From Gemmatales bacterium (GTDB lineage Bacteria; Planctomycetota; Planctomycetia; Gemmatales; HRBIN36), in assembly GCA_025060195.1 (NCBI GenBank), contig JANXCQ010000027.1:1-58566 (forward strand): a DNA stretch of 58,566 nucleotides, in the 5' to 3' direction. Within the stretch, counting starts at the first letter, position 1. Each line of letters opens with the position of its first letter. A program made the position numbers and the translations under genes. Shown here piece by piece: positions 46,313-55,895 of this stretch. The notes under the pieces were generated by a model. The model ran no database searches. It saw nothing but the letters and a program-made list of their open reading frames with translations, and was not told where the DNA came from.

Positions 46313-49051
46313 TCAACGGAAAGAAGATTGGGGCAGGCGCGTGAGCTTAGCTTGACCGTCGCGGTTCCAAGTAATGATAGTCGAGGGAGCGTCCGTGCCC
46401 ACTGTGGGCGGCTGGAGCCAAGCGAGGCCGATGATGCTGGTGCTATGGGGTTGCCAGGAACCGATGGCTTTGGATTCGTTGCCGTTCCATTGCCAGACGC
46501 TGAGGCGTCCTTGGGAATCAGCGGCGGCGAGCAGAGCGCCGCTGGGAGCCCAGGCGAGGCTGCGCCAAGCGGGACTGTGTGCGGTTGCGTTGTTGGGGAG
46601 CGTGGCTAACGGTTTGTCGCTGGCGTGAGGCCAGATGATTACCGTTCCGTCTTCGCTGGCTGTGGCGAGCCATCGGTTATCGGGGGAGACGGCTAGGGCG
46701 GTGATCGGAGCACGATGGCCTCGCAGTATCCTTCTAACACGACCGTCCTCCAGGCCCACAATATGGCATTCGGAGCCAAGGGCGACGGCAATCTCCTGGC
46801 TTTTCTCCATAAGGGCTAGTGCCGTGGGATAACCTCCGATGGGCCAACGAGCTTGTTCCTTGCCTTGGGAGAGGTCCCAGCCGACGAGCGTGCCGTCCCA
46901 GGCTGCGGAATAAAGTTTGCTACCGTCAGTGGACCAAGCCAAGGTTGCCACTAGTCCTGTGTGGCCTCGGAGTTGCTTTTCGAGAACGAAGTCGCGAAGG
47001 TTCCAGACTAGGATGGTGCCGTCGGCGCTGCCGGAGGCGGCCCAGCGGTTGTCGGGAGAAATGGCTACCGCCCAGACAGACGAGGTGTGGCCGATGAGTC
47101 GGCGGGTTTCGCGGAATTGTTCGATGTCAAAGAGGCGCAGGGTTTTATCGGCCCCGGCGAGGAGAGCAAAACGTCGGTTACTGTGATCAAGAGCGATTTG
47201 ATGCACGGTGGCCGCGAGTTCCTGCAAGGGGTCGAGTTCGCCGCTGTTGTCGGGCAGGGTGTTGACGATGTTCTGAGTGTTGAGCGGAGCTAGGCCGCGC
47301 ATCTTGCGTAGCAGGTCGCCAAACGCTTGCACGATCACGGCGCGGCTGACGTCGCCGTCGGGCAGTAACAACGCACCGAAGTTACGACTGATCGCTTCAG
47401 CGTCGGGATCGTTTGGCGCTTGCGCAACCAGTTCGGCGAGTTGTTGCTTGAATACGTCTTTAGGCAGCCCGACCTCAGCGGCGACGGTGGCCATGTCCTG
47501 ATAGGCTTCATACCGCAAAGTGGCGAGCATAATCGGGTCGGAGGCAGTGATGCGACCGCCGGTCTTTTCGACCGCTTGGCGGAATCGTGCCATGTCTTTT
47601 TCCATAAGTTGGCGCATCACCTGCTCGGGCACATACAAAGCGCGAACCACCTCTACGTCCTGACGCTGAAAATGGCGCTGATTCTGTTCGACGAAAGCGC
47701 GAATCTGGTCGGATTTAGGCAGAATACCCGTGTAGTGGCAGTTGAAACACGAGACGGCACATTCCACGGCACGATCGGGCCGTTTCGGGTCGCTGACAAG
47801 GTTGATGGGGCCTTTATTAATGCGTTCGTTGCGGGCGTTAACCAGCATGAAGCCTAGCAGGCCGTTGGGCAGGTTGAAAATGATCTCCCCGCCGGCGTGG
47901 AGGAAGTTATTTTCCAGGTTACCAGGTCCTAAAGGATAGGCAAACAAATTGCGGCGGTCGGGGATCAATCCCGTGCGTTCGACGAGGGAGGCGGGGATGT
48001 CTTCGAAATCGTAGGTGCGCCAATACGCGCCGTGGGCGGCGTAATGGCGTTCGATCAGGCGGTTGTTACGGGCCACGCCGGAGTTGTTGAACCCGGCGCG
48101 GGCAACGCGTTCTTGTTGGATGTTGAGCAAAGTGTCAATCCGGAGTTGGCGTTCGAGTTCTTGAGCCGTCGTGGGGAGTTGGAGCAGGTCGTAGTACAGT
48201 GGAGCCCGCGAAGCATTGGCAAGGAACCAATCGGCGCGCACAACAGGCAAGCGGCTGGCAGTTTGCGCGGCGACGATACGTGCGGCCAAGCTGTCCCACT
48301 GCACTGCATAAGGATACTCTGCCAGTAGCCGATTCCAGAGCGTGGCATCCCAGAAGAAATCGCGCAGGTCAATACGTAAAACGAGGCCACGTTCGTCTAT
48401 GGGCTGGGGACGCGTGATTTCGGGATGCCAAGAGAGGCTGTTCATGAGCTTGCTGACGGCCAATCGGTAGGTTTGCAGTTCGTCGTCGCTGAGGCCAGCG
48501 TTGTACAACGTGTGCAGGGTGAAGTAACGGAGAAAACGACGGGCACGGGGTGGATGTTTCTCCAGGTCATTGAGGATGGCTTGGAAGACGTCGCCGTCGC
48601 TTACGAAGGCGCGGTCGGGTGGTGCTTCCGACAAGGGGGCACCCGCTTCGATCCAATCCCGAAGCAGGACGATTTCCTGCTGAGTGGGACGTCGGGCCAC
48701 ATCCGGCGGTGGCATCTTACCGCTTGCCACTCGGCGGAAGAGCGGAGATTCATCAGGTTTGCCGGGGACAACTTTGCGGCGTTGGACGAGCCGTTGCAGG
48801 TCGGTAGCGTAGTTGAAACCACCTTCGGCAGAACCGTCCTGGCCATGGCAACTGTGGCAATACCTGTCCAGCACCTGACGGGCGCGCTGGGCCAAATCGC
48901 GGGACAGCTGAGGACTCAGTGTCTGGCTTTTCCCCGTGGCTGATGGTGTGGAAGACGGTTTTTCTGCGGGGGCTTGACCGCGAACCCAGCAGAGCGCCAG
49001 TCCCGCTCCGACAATTGTTATGCTCGTCGCCACAAACCAGTAGTGTCGCAT
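46313..49051 (-). CDS. Cytochrome c-type protein with C-terminal WD40 propeller
   Basis: The 912-aa protein has an N-terminal membrane/signal segment (WFVATSITIVGAGLALCWV), then a planctomycete-type cytochrome domain with CHSCH at residues 65-69 and the KMPPPDVA segment. A long middle region (about 160-600) has a second CxxCH, CFNCHYTG near residue 430. Then WD40 repeats run from about 625 to the end (LIGHTSSVWAVAISPDNRWAASGSADGTILVWNL; LRGHTGLVATLAWSTDG; LRGHRAPITALAVSPDNRWLATASEDGTVIIW). It is probably periplasmic and redox-active. A good GGAG precedes the ATG. The cupin gene follows 18 bp downstream. The combination of cytochrome and WD40 on one chain is characteristic of planctomycetes but uncharacterised. 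Confidence 0.9.
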   Translation of the reverse strand: MRHYWFVATSITIVGAGLALCWVRGQAPAEKPSSTPSATGKSQTLSPQLSRDLAQRARQVLDRYCHSCHGQDGSAEGGFNYATDLQRLVQRRKVVPGKPDESPLFRRVASGKMPPPDVARRPTQQEIVLLRDWIEAGAPLSEAPPDRAFVSDGDVFQAILNDLEKHPPRARRFLRYFTLHTLYNAGLSDDELQTYRLAVSKLMNSLSWHPEITRPQPIDERGLVLRIDLRDFFWDATLWNRLLAEYPYAVQWDSLAARIVAAQTASRLPVVRADWFLANASRAPLYYDLLQLPTTAQELERQLRIDTLLNIQQERVARAGFNNSGVARNNRLIERHYAAHGAYWRTYDFEDIPASLVERTGLIPDRRNLFAYPLGPGNLENNFLHAGGEIIFNLPNGLLGFMLVNARNERINKGPINLVSDPKRPDRAVECAVSCFNCHYTGILPKSDQIRAFVEQNQRHFQRQDVEVVRALYVPEQVMRQLMEKDMARFRQAVEKTGGRITASDPIMLATLRYEAYQDMATVAAEVGLPKDVFKQQLAELVAQAPNDPDAEAISRNFGALLLPDGDVSRAVIVQAFGDLLRKMRGLAPLNTQNIVNTLPDNSGELDPLQELAATVHQIALDHSNRRFALLAGADKTLRLFDIEQFRETRRLIGHTSSVWAVAISPDNRWAASGSADGTILVWNLRDFVLEKQLRGHTGLVATLAWSTDGSKLYSAAWDGTLVGWDLSQGKEQARWPIGGYPTALALMEKSQEIAVALGSECHIVGLEDGRVRRILRGHRAPITALAVSPDNRWLATASEDGTVIIWPHASDKPLATLPNNATAHSPAWRSLAWAPSGALLAAADSQGRLSVWQWNGNESKAIGSWQPHSTSIIGLAWLQPPTVGTDAPSTIITWNRDGQAKLTRLPQSSFR

Positions 49052-49095
49052 GACCTACTCCTGCTTAGACCGAGATTGCCGATTATGGCTCATAT

Positions 49096-51114
49096 TTATG
49101 ACGGACGAGAGGTGAGCGCAGTTTGCTCGGCACTGTCGGATACGACTAATGACATGGCCCTGCCTAAGGCTTGGGCGATGCGCTCGACATCATACACACA
49201 ACCTTGCCAGACGCCGCCACTGATTTGTTGTAGTAAAGCCCACAAGCGCGTATCATCGGGCAGATTCGGATCGGGAGACAAGTCGGGTCGCAGCGGTCGG
49301 CTGGCGAGAATGCGGTTGCCTGCCTCGAAGCCCAGCACCTCCCCATTTTCGCCGACTAAATCTACGCGTCCCTGCAGACGTTGGCGGTCAATGATAATTT
49401 GAATCATATCGCCGTCGCGGACTTTGCCGATGGGACCGCCTGCCAACGCTTCCGGGGAGATGTGTCCGATACACGCTCCGGTGCTGACGCCGGAAAATCG
49501 GGCGTCGGTTAATACAGCGACATGTTTGCCCCAGTCGAGATGACGTAAGGCGGCGGTAACTTGGTAAATTTCCTCCATACCAGCTCCCAATGGGCCGCGA
49601 CAAATCAGTACTAGCACATCTCCCGGTCGAACCGCACGCGCGCCCTGACCTTTAATAGCAGCAACGGCATCCTTTTCGCGAAGGAAAACGCGCGCGGGCC
49701 CGATTTTGCGATAGACGCCATCAGCGTCCACGACACTGGGGTCGATCGCCGTGCTTTTGATGACCGAACCCAGCGGTGCAAGATTGCCCTGCGGAAATAC
49801 CACCGTGCTGGTCAAACCACGTTCGCGAGCGCGGCTTGGAGAGTAGATCACCTCATCAGGGTTGACGCCGTCTTGTTGATACAGCAGGTCGCGGAAACGT
49901 TTCCGCCGTTCGCTTTTTTGCCACCAATCAAGATTGCGTGCCAAGATTTGCCCAGTAACCGTGAGTACGCGATCATCGAGCAGTCCCAGTTCCCGGAGGT
50001 GCAACATGACTTCGGGGACGCCTCCCGCTAAAAACACGCGCACGGTGGGATGGCCTACCGGACCATTGGGTAAAGCGTCCACCAGTCGAGGTACTCGCCT
50101 ATTGATCTCGATCCAATCGTCGAGAGTTGGCCTGGGTAAGCCTGCATAATAGGCAATGGCGGGGATGTGGATCAGTAAATTCGTCGAGCCACCAAAAGCC
50201 GCGTGCACGGCCAGGGCGTTTCGTAGCGCAGCAGGCGTGAGGATGTGCCGCGTGGTAATGCCGAGCCGTTCTAACTGCACTAAGGCTGATGCTGAGCGGC
50301 GTGCGATGTCAAGCCAGACCGCTTGCCCAGAAGGCGCCAGTGCCGAATGCGGTAAGGCCCAGCCCAAAGCCTCGGCGACGACCTGCGAAGTAGCCGCTGT
50401 GCCGAGAAATTGACAACCGCCTCCTGGTGTCGCACAAGCGCGACAAGCGACTTCGGCTGCTTGCTCGAGCGTGATCATACCGTGAACGAAGCGTACGCCG
50501 ATAGTTTGCACCTTGCCCGCATCTTCGCCGTGCTCCGGTGGTAACGTAACTCCTCCCGGGACGATGACAGTAGGCCAATCATGTTGCGCGGCCAAAGCCA
50601 TCATCATGGCCGGCAGCCCCTTATCACAGGTGGCTACCCCCAAAATACCCCGTCGCGTCGGCAAGGATCGAATGAGCCGCCTCATGACTAACGCCGCGTC
50701 GTTGCGATAGGGTAAACTATCCATCATGCCGAGCGTGCCCTGGGTGCGTCCGTCGCATGGGTCGCTGACATAGACCGCAAAGGGAATGCAACCAAGTCGC
50801 TGCAATTGCTCGGCCGCCGCTCGCACCTGCAAGTGCACCTCCCAGTGTCCCGTATGGTAGCCCAACGCAATAGGCCGACCGTTGCCTTCTCTCAATCCGC
50901 CGTGGGTGCTCAAAATGAGAAACTCTTTCATGCCGAGACGTGTCGGCTCCCAGCCCATGCCCACATCCTGCGACCAGCCGAACAAATCGCCACTGGACCA
51001 GGTGCGGAGCATTTCCTCGGTGAACGGCAATTTGCCCGCCGGTCCGGGAGCCTTCGTGGCCAAATCGTAAATCCGTTCGTCCTCGCTGTCCCAAACAGGT
51101 ATCAGGTCGCGCAA
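49096..51114 (-). CDS. YjhG/YagF-type sugar-acid dehydratase (D-xylonate dehydratase family)
   Basis: Iron-sulfur dehydratase of the IlvD/Edd superfamily, YjhG/YagF branch; in E. coli these convert D-xylonate to 2-dehydro-3-deoxy-xylonate. The 672-aa protein matches that branch along its length: [122 protein letters not shown] and [30 protein letters not shown]. Cluster ligands would be Cys in DPCDG, ATCDKG and GGGCQF. The start is TTG at 51114, six bases after a strong AGGAGG. No xylose-pathway genes lie nearby. Confidence 0.92.
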   Translation of the reverse strand: MRDLIPVWDSEDERIYDLATKAPGPAGKLPFTEEMLRTWSSGDLFGWSQDVGMGWEPTRLGMKEFLILSTHGGLREGNGRPIALGYHTGHWEVHLQVRAAAEQLQRLGCIPFAVYVSDPCDGRTQGTLGMMDSLPYRNDAALVMRRLIRSLPTRRGILGVATCDKGLPAMMMALAAQHDWPTVIVPGGVTLPPEHGEDAGKVQTIGVRFVHGMITLEQAAEVACRACATPGGGCQFLGTAATSQVVAEALGWALPHSALAPSGQAVWLDIARRSASALVQLERLGITTRHILTPAALRNALAVHAAFGGSTNLLIHIPAIAYYAGLPRPTLDDWIEINRRVPRLVDALPNGPVGHPTVRVFLAGGVPEVMLHLRELGLLDDRVLTVTGQILARNLDWWQKSERRKRFRDLLYQQDGVNPDEVIYSPSRARERGLTSTVVFPQGNLAPLGSVIKSTAIDPSVVDADGVYRKIGPARVFLREKDAVAAIKGQGARAVRPGDVLVLICRGPLGAGMEEIYQVTAALRHLDWGKHVAVLTDARFSGVSTGACIGHISPEALAGGPIGKVRDGDMIQIIIDRQRLQGRVDLVGENGEVLGFEAGNRILASRPLRPDLSPDPNLPDDTRLWALLQQISGGVWQGCVYDVERIAQALGRAMSLVVSDSAEQTALTSRPS

Positions 51115-51956
51115 GGCTTGCCTCCTAATGGTTAAAGGACCCCAGGTTGTTCACAACAGACAACGCTAAGGGCGATTGTCGCATTCTCCCATCAGGTTAT
51201 GGCGCGGCCTTTCCGACGATAACCGGAACATACCCGTCTTCGCGAGGGTTATCGCCTTTTACACAACCCAAAAGATATAGACTAAGCGACTTGTCAACAT
51301 GTGATTCGGTTGGCAAATAAGACGCGGGCACGATTTTTACGTGCGGAAGCCTGCTAGTTTTTGTTTGCTTGTTCTTCCATCTCGAATCGATAGTCGCGCA
51401 CCGTGGAACGCTTTGTCGTATTGGCAGATGTAAACATAATGAGCCGCTCTTGGATCTAGACTCGGTAGTTGAGCATATCGTCCAACCGGCTAGTCACTTT
51501 GCTCTGCGTCAATCGGAGTAATCTGCGGTTTATTGCATTCTCGCGACGGTTTGTGGCAGGCGCAGAATGGATAGCTTCCTCCATCGGCAGACGCTTGGTA
51601 AATGAAACCACAGATCACGCAGATGAGGGCACAAATATGCGGGAATAACTGCCATAGCATTATTGTCGAGTGTCGCGCATCTGTAGTCAGTTGCTCCTGT
51701 AAATTATGCTAGACGGGCTAAGCAAGGTTTGACGCCCGGCTGAGTCGTTGCGGTCTCAAAGTGTACGAAAGCGCACTGCGACGCCTCCGCGAACTATGGA
51801 AAACTCTTCTCCATGCGACATCGGCAGCACAATGAGAAGCTTACCAGACACCGAAGGTTTTCGCGCGCCGGGAAAAAGTTTCTCCCGTGCAACATAATCG
51901 TCAACTCTTCGCGGATGGCATATGATGACTAATGGGGAGTAAACTCCGAGATAGCC
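51115..51956. other. Divergent intergenic region
   Basis: About 840 bp between the dehydratase (minus) and larE (plus). Apart from the small cysteine-rich frame at 51490-51660, I see no firm gene. A minus-strand frame at 51756-51992 has a protein-like C-terminal part (SGKLLIVLPMSHGEEFSIV) but overlaps the larE start and has no start signal I trust. Confidence 0.45.
51490..51660 (-). CDS. Possible 56-aa cysteine-rich small protein
   Basis: The frame begins MLWQLFPHICALICVICGFIYQ, a short hydrophobic helix with three Cys. It continues with SADGGSYPFCACHKPSRECNKPQ (three more Cys) and a polar acidic tail ending DAEQSD. The mix of one membrane-like helix and a CxC/CxxxxxxC cluster looks like a real small membrane or metal-binding protein. 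No good ribosome-binding site precedes the ATG, and the gene stands alone in the intergenic gap, so this is tentative. Confidence 0.4.
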   Translation of the reverse strand: MLWQLFPHICALICVICGFIYQASADGGSYPFCACHKPSRECNKPQITPIDAEQSD

Positions 51957-52874
51957 ATGCTGGATGCACGACTTCAGGGCAAAGCAGACCACCTACTGGC
52001 ACTATTGACCGACCTCGGCAGTGTGGCGGTCGCCTTCAGTGGCGGCGTGGATAGCACCTTAGTGGCTCTGGCGGCTTACCGAGCCTTGGGCGACCGCGCG
52101 TTGGCTGTAACCGCCGACAGTCCCAGTTTGCCGCGCCGCGAATTGCACCAGGCCCGTCAATTGGCCCAGTTGATCGGCATTCGCCACGAAATTCTCACGA
52201 CGAACGAGTTTGCCGACCCTAATTATCTCCGAAACGACGGACAACGTTGTTTCTATTGCAAAAACGAATTATATTCCCGCATGGAACAACTGTTACCTCA
52301 CTGGGGCGTTGCCTGGATTTGCACTGGGGTAAATCATGATGATCTAGGCGACTACCGTCCCGGCCTGCGAGCCGCAACGGAACATCGCGTCCGCCATCCT
52401 TTGGTCGAGGCCGATATTCGTAAAGCCGAAGTGCGCCAGTTGGCCCAAGCTTGGGGCCTACCGGTTTGGGACAAACCCGCCTCACCTTGCCTGTCAAGTC
52501 GCATTGCGCCGGGCGTGGCCGTTACTCCCGAGCGTGTGGCACGCATCGAAGCCGCTGAGAATTGGCTACGCGATCACCTCGGGCTGCGGGATTGCCGCGT
52601 GCGTCTGCACCCAGGTGAGCTGGCGCGCATCGAAGTGCCCTTGGAAGACTTACCTCGGCTCACTGAGCCGGACGTTCGTCAAGCCTTGGTCAGCTTCTTC
52701 CGTCAACACGGTTTTCAATTTATCACGCTCGACTTGGAAGGTCTTCGCTCAGGCAGCCTGAATGTCCTGGTGCCCCTACAATGGCGCCAGCAGGGACATA
52801 ACAATTCCGTGCACGACCGTGAAGCTGTTCGGACTTCCCAAGTCGGCGGTGCCACTCAGGAGCATAAACCATGA
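51957..52874 (+). CDS. larE: ATP-dependent sacrificial sulfur transferase LarE
   Basis: LarE supplies the sulfur atoms of the nickel-pincer nucleotide cofactor. The 305-aa protein has the PP-loop SGGVDSTLVALAAY (near residues 28-41), GQRCFYCKNELY, WICTGVNHDDLGDYRPGLRAA, EADIRKAEVRQLAQAWGLPVWDKPASPCLSSRIAPG and the C-terminal HPGELARIEV domain. The Cys in ASPCLSSRI corresponds to the sulfur-donating residue in the sacrificial type. larA, larB and larC are not in the window. The stop overlaps the ATG of the next small gene (ATGA). Confidence 0.92.
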   Translation: MLDARLQGKADHLLALLTDLGSVAVAFSGGVDSTLVALAAYRALGDRALAVTADSPSLPRRELHQARQLAQLIGIRHEILTTNEFADPNYLRNDGQRCFYCKNELYSRMEQLLPHWGVAWICTGVNHDDLGDYRPGLRAATEHRVRHPLVEADIRKAEVRQLAQAWGLPVWDKPASPCLSSRIAPGVAVTPERVARIEAAENWLRDHLGLRDCRVRLHPGELARIEVPLEDLPRLTEPDVRQALVSFFRQHGFQFITLDLEGLRSGSLNVLVPLQWRQQGHNNSVHDREAVRTSQVGGATQEHKP

Positions 52875-53134
52875 CTGTTGCGAGCTTACCCGCTCAGGAG
52901 GCCCTGAACCGCTACTTCCTGGAACTGCGGTGCAAGTTGCTGGACATTGCTGCAATCCTTGACCGCATAGACCGCGGGGGCCCGGCGCCGGCTGATCCTC
53001 GCTTGGAACAGGTGCGCCAGGCGCTACGTGAGCTAACCAGCACTTCACCCGGTCGAGCGGAGCGCATCCAACTGATTTTCTCGCGTCCCTATGACCCGAA
53101 TTGGGAACGACCCAGTTTACCCCGACGTCCCTGA
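52871..53134 (+). CDS. Small protein translationally coupled to larE
   Basis: The 87-aa protein has a predicted helical body (EALNRYFLELRCKLLDIAAILDRIDRGG; EQVRQALRELTS) and a polar tail with FSRPYDPNWERP. No signal peptide, metal motif or known domain. Its ATG overlaps the larE stop by 4 bp, and the TatD-like gene follows 45 bp later, so it is the middle cistron of a probable operon. It could be a partner of either neighbour. Function unknown. Confidence 0.75.
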   Translation: MTVASLPAQEALNRYFLELRCKLLDIAAILDRIDRGGPAPADPRLEQVRQALRELTSTSPGRAERIQLIFSRPYDPNWERPSLPRRP

Positions 53135-53179
53135 CCATTACGTCATCGCCGGAGCCTTGTTACTATAAGGAGCCATGCC

Positions 53180-54061
53180 ATGTACTACATAGACCCCCAT
53201 ATTCACATGGTTTCGCGGATCACGGATGATTACGAACGCCTGGCTCAGTGCGGCTGCTTAGCCGTGAGTGAACCTGCGTTCTGGGCCGGCTTCGATCGGG
53301 CCAGCGCATACGGATTCCTCGATTACTTCCGCCACTTGGTGGAATTCGAGCCGAAACGGGCAGGACAGTACGGCATCCGACACTTTTGCTGGCTATGCAT
53401 CAATGCAAAGGAAGCGGAGAACGTATCGTTGGCCCGCGAGGTTATTTCGCTCATCCCGCAATTTCTCGACCGACCTAACGTCCTCGGCATCGGCGAAATC
53501 GGACTCAACAAAAATACCCGCAACGAGGCGCTCGTGTTTCTGGAGCAAGTGGACTTGGCCGCCCGTTACGACGAACTGATACTCATCCACACGCCCCACC
53601 TCGAAGACAAATATATGGGCACCCGAATGATCATTGATATGTTGCGGTCTGATAGTCGCATCCGACCGGAGCGTGTGCTCATTGACCACGTCGAAGAGCA
53701 TACCATCCGCTATGCCCTGGAAGGTGGCTATTGGTGCGCGATGACGTTGTATCCAACTACGAAATGTACTCCTCAACGCGCCGCGGACATGATCGAGATG
53801 TACGGTACAGAGCGTGTCCTGGTCAATTCGGCGGGGGACTGGGGACCTTCGGATCCGTTGGCCGTGCCGAAATTCATCCAGGAGATGAAACGCCGGGGCC
53901 ACAGCGAAGAGGTGATTCGGCGGGTCGTATTCGAAAATCCGCTGGCGTTTTTCCGTCAGAGCCGACGCTGGTCGCGCGAATGGGAAGCGTCTTTGAATGG
54001 CCAACTTCTGACCGGCGGGGTTGCTCGTACTGAGCCTGCCCTAGTACATACTGGCTCGTGA
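53180..54061 (+). CDS. TatD-like metal-dependent hydrolase
   Basis: An amidohydrolase-fold protein of 293 aa. Metal-site features are YIDPHIHMVSR at the N-terminus (HxH), GIGEIGLNKNTR (Glu), LILIHTPHLEDK (His), VLIDHVEEH (Asp-His) and NSAGDWGPSDPL (Asp). Its layout differs from classical TatD DNases and resembles, from memory, the hydrolase encoded in bacterial ebo clusters; that resemblance is inference. AAGGAG precedes the ATG. It follows larE and the 87-aa gene and precedes a DUF1501 gene. The last 40 residues form an extra tail. Confidence 0.85.
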   Translation: MYYIDPHIHMVSRITDDYERLAQCGCLAVSEPAFWAGFDRASAYGFLDYFRHLVEFEPKRAGQYGIRHFCWLCINAKEAENVSLAREVISLIPQFLDRPNVLGIGEIGLNKNTRNEALVFLEQVDLAARYDELILIHTPHLEDKYMGTRMIIDMLRSDSRIRPERVLIDHVEEHTIRYALEGGYWCAMTLYPTTKCTPQRAADMIEMYGTERVLVNSAGDWGPSDPLAVPKFIQEMKRRGHSEEVIRRVVFENPLAFFRQSRRWSREWEASLNGQLLTGGVARTEPALVHTGS

Positions 54062-54174
54062 AATTATCTCGAACGAATTGGGAACTTTCTGAAGCAGACC
54101 GCCGTCAAAACCAATGAGCTCAAGGGGAACAATCGCGCTGATCACGAACCGAATCCGAAAGGAGGGTTGTACTC

Positions 54175-55509
54175 ATGTGGACGCCAGTGATTCCCGAGTC
54201 GATGAGCCGGCGGCATTTTCTTCAGCACCTGGCAGGCTTCTCGTTGATGGCTGGAGCGAGCCACCAGTTTCTGCAAACCATTTTGGCTGCCGCGCCCACG
54301 CTCAAACGCGAGCATAAGTCGCTCATTATTTTTTGGATGGGAGGGGGACCGAGCCACCTGGACATTTGGGACCTCAAACCGGGTCAGCCTACGGGCGGGG
54401 AATTTCGGCCGATCAAGACCAAAGTTCCGGGCGTGGAAATCTGTGAACACATGCCCACCGTCGCTCAGCATACAGATAGCCTAGTGATCATCCGTTCGTT
54501 GGTAAGCAACGAGGCTGATCACGGACGCGGTACGTATCTGATGCATACTGCTTATGCGCCCAACCCGGCGATTCAGTTCCCGTCTATGGGTTCCGTGGTT
54601 TGCCACCTGATAACTCCCAAAGACCTGGCGTTGCCGGGCTTCATTAGCATCAGCCGACCAGCAGAGGGGCCTGGTTTCCTAGGTATGGCCTATGCCCCTT
54701 TCACGGTACAGAACCCCGGTACTCCACCGCAAAATATTAACCCGCCTGGTGAGTTGGCTGACGAGAAAAACCGCGACGCGCAGATCCGCTTGTTCAATCG
54801 CTATCGCATGCTTGGTCTAATCGAGCAACAATTTGTGAGCGAGGAACGTGGCGAGGCGGCTAAGGCGCACTTGGATATTTATCAAAAGGCCTTTGATTTG
54901 ACTGCTTCCAAGCTTAAGAATGTTTTTGACATCAACCGAGAGATTGACGGCAAGCCGATTGATCCGAAAATCCGTGAAGCCTATGGAAACAACCCGTTCG
55001 GCCAGGGCTGTTTGCTGGCGCGGAAACTGGTCGAAGTTGGCGTGCCTGCAATTGAAGTCTCGCTCGGCGGCTGGGACAACCATAGTAACATTTTCCCCAC
55101 CTTGCACAATAATTCTGCCCAAGGCGGCCTCGTAGATCGGCTCGACCGCGGTATGGGCACCCTGATTCGCGAGCTCAAGGAACGCGGTCTGTTGCAACAC
55201 ACGGTGCTACTGTGGATGGGTGAATTCGGCCGTACGCCCCGGATTAACCAGAACGTGGGTCGCGACCACTGGGCGCGGTGTTGGTCGGTGGTGATCGGCG
55301 GTGGCCCTATCAAAGGAGGTCAAGTATACGGTGCCACTAGCGAAGACGGCATGGACATTAAGGATAAGCCCTGCACCGTTGGCGACCTGTTTGCCACGGT
55401 ATATCAGGCGCTGGGCATCGCTCCGGAAACGCAGATCCGCGACCCACTTGGTCGGCCTCGCAAGATCACCGGGGAGCGGGGTGGTAAAGTCCTGGAAGGC
55501 GTAGTGTAA
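54175..55509 (+). CDS. DUF1501 family protein (Tat-exported)
   Basis: The 444-aa protein begins with a twin-arginine signal (MSRRHFLQHLAGFSLMAGA). The DUF1501 body follows, related to the sulfatase/alkaline-phosphatase fold: SLIIFWMGGGPSHLDIWDLKPG, PTVAQHTDSLVIIRSLVSNEADHGRGTYLMHT, EVSLGGWDNHSNIFPTLHNN, LLWMGEFGRTPRINQNVGRDHWARCWSVVIGGG and DPLGRPRKI. In planctomycetes these genes commonly pair with DUF1549/PSCyt partners; here the neighbour is a TatD-like gene instead. A strong AAGGAGGG precedes the ATG, and an intrinsic terminator follows at 55563-55594. Confidence 0.94.
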   Translation: MWTPVIPESMSRRHFLQHLAGFSLMAGASHQFLQTILAAAPTLKREHKSLIIFWMGGGPSHLDIWDLKPGQPTGGEFRPIKTKVPGVEICEHMPTVAQHTDSLVIIRSLVSNEADHGRGTYLMHTAYAPNPAIQFPSMGSVVCHLITPKDLALPGFISISRPAEGPGFLGMAYAPFTVQNPGTPPQNINPPGELADEKNRDAQIRLFNRYRMLGLIEQQFVSEERGEAAKAHLDIYQKAFDLTASKLKNVFDINREIDGKPIDPKIREAYGNNPFGQGCLLARKLVEVGVPAIEVSLGGWDNHSNIFPTLHNNSAQGGLVDRLDRGMGTLIRELKERGLLQHTVLLWMGEFGRTPRINQNVGRDHWARCWSVVIGGGPIKGGQVYGATSEDGMDIKDKPCTVGDLFATVYQALGIAPETQIRDPLGRPRKITGERGGKVLEGVV

Positions 55510-55895
55510 CCAAATACCTGCCCAGGCAGTTTCGCCTGTCATGTGATGCGGCTTGCATTTCGATAACAGCGGCCTGACGCCGCTGTTATTTTTTGGCAAA
55601 ACCCATATGCCACTGACCGAATAGGTATCTCGCTAACGTGACCTTGGCGTTTCCCCAGTCGTTGCCTGGCCCGAAGAAACATCGCGGTCGGAATCAACTT
55701 TCTTGTTTTTGCAATCGTTGCTGCTGCAATCTAAACTTGAATGAACCGAGATGCGCGCCGCATCTTACCACCGCTCCGCGCCCCTAGGTTCACCTTATTT
55801 TTTGCTCTGCTCCATTCTTAGGGCCTCCATGCTAAGTGCTTTTCAGCGTAAGGCGACTTAGCGTGGTTTCCGCTGACGAAAGGTGGATACTGGCC
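55510..55895. other. Intergenic region DUF1501-kinase
   Basis: A 386-bp gap containing the terminator at 55563-55594 and then the presumed promoter region of the kinase gene; no convincing -35/-10 pair or other gene seen. Confidence 0.5.
55563..55594 (+). terminator. Intrinsic terminator after the DUF1501 gene
   Basis: A perfect 11-bp stem, ATAACAGCGGC (55563-55573) with GCCGCTGTTAT (55579-55589), a 5-nt loop and a run of T immediately after (55590-55594). It lies 53 nt beyond the stop codon. This is the clearest rho-independent terminator in the window and closes the larE-to-DUF1501 operon. Confidence 0.9.

Noticed and set aside
45860..46609. Long plus-strand frame of 249 codons opposite the cupin and WD40 genes
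   Set aside because: It is a mirror of real minus-strand genes with clear domain motifs; its own translation is glycine/alanine-rich with no motif.
51756..51992. Minus-strand frame of 78 codons with a protein-like end, between larE and the dehydratase
   Set aside because: It overlaps the larE start, has no clear start signal and no recognised family; its N-terminal half has poor composition. Possibly a remnant but unsupported.
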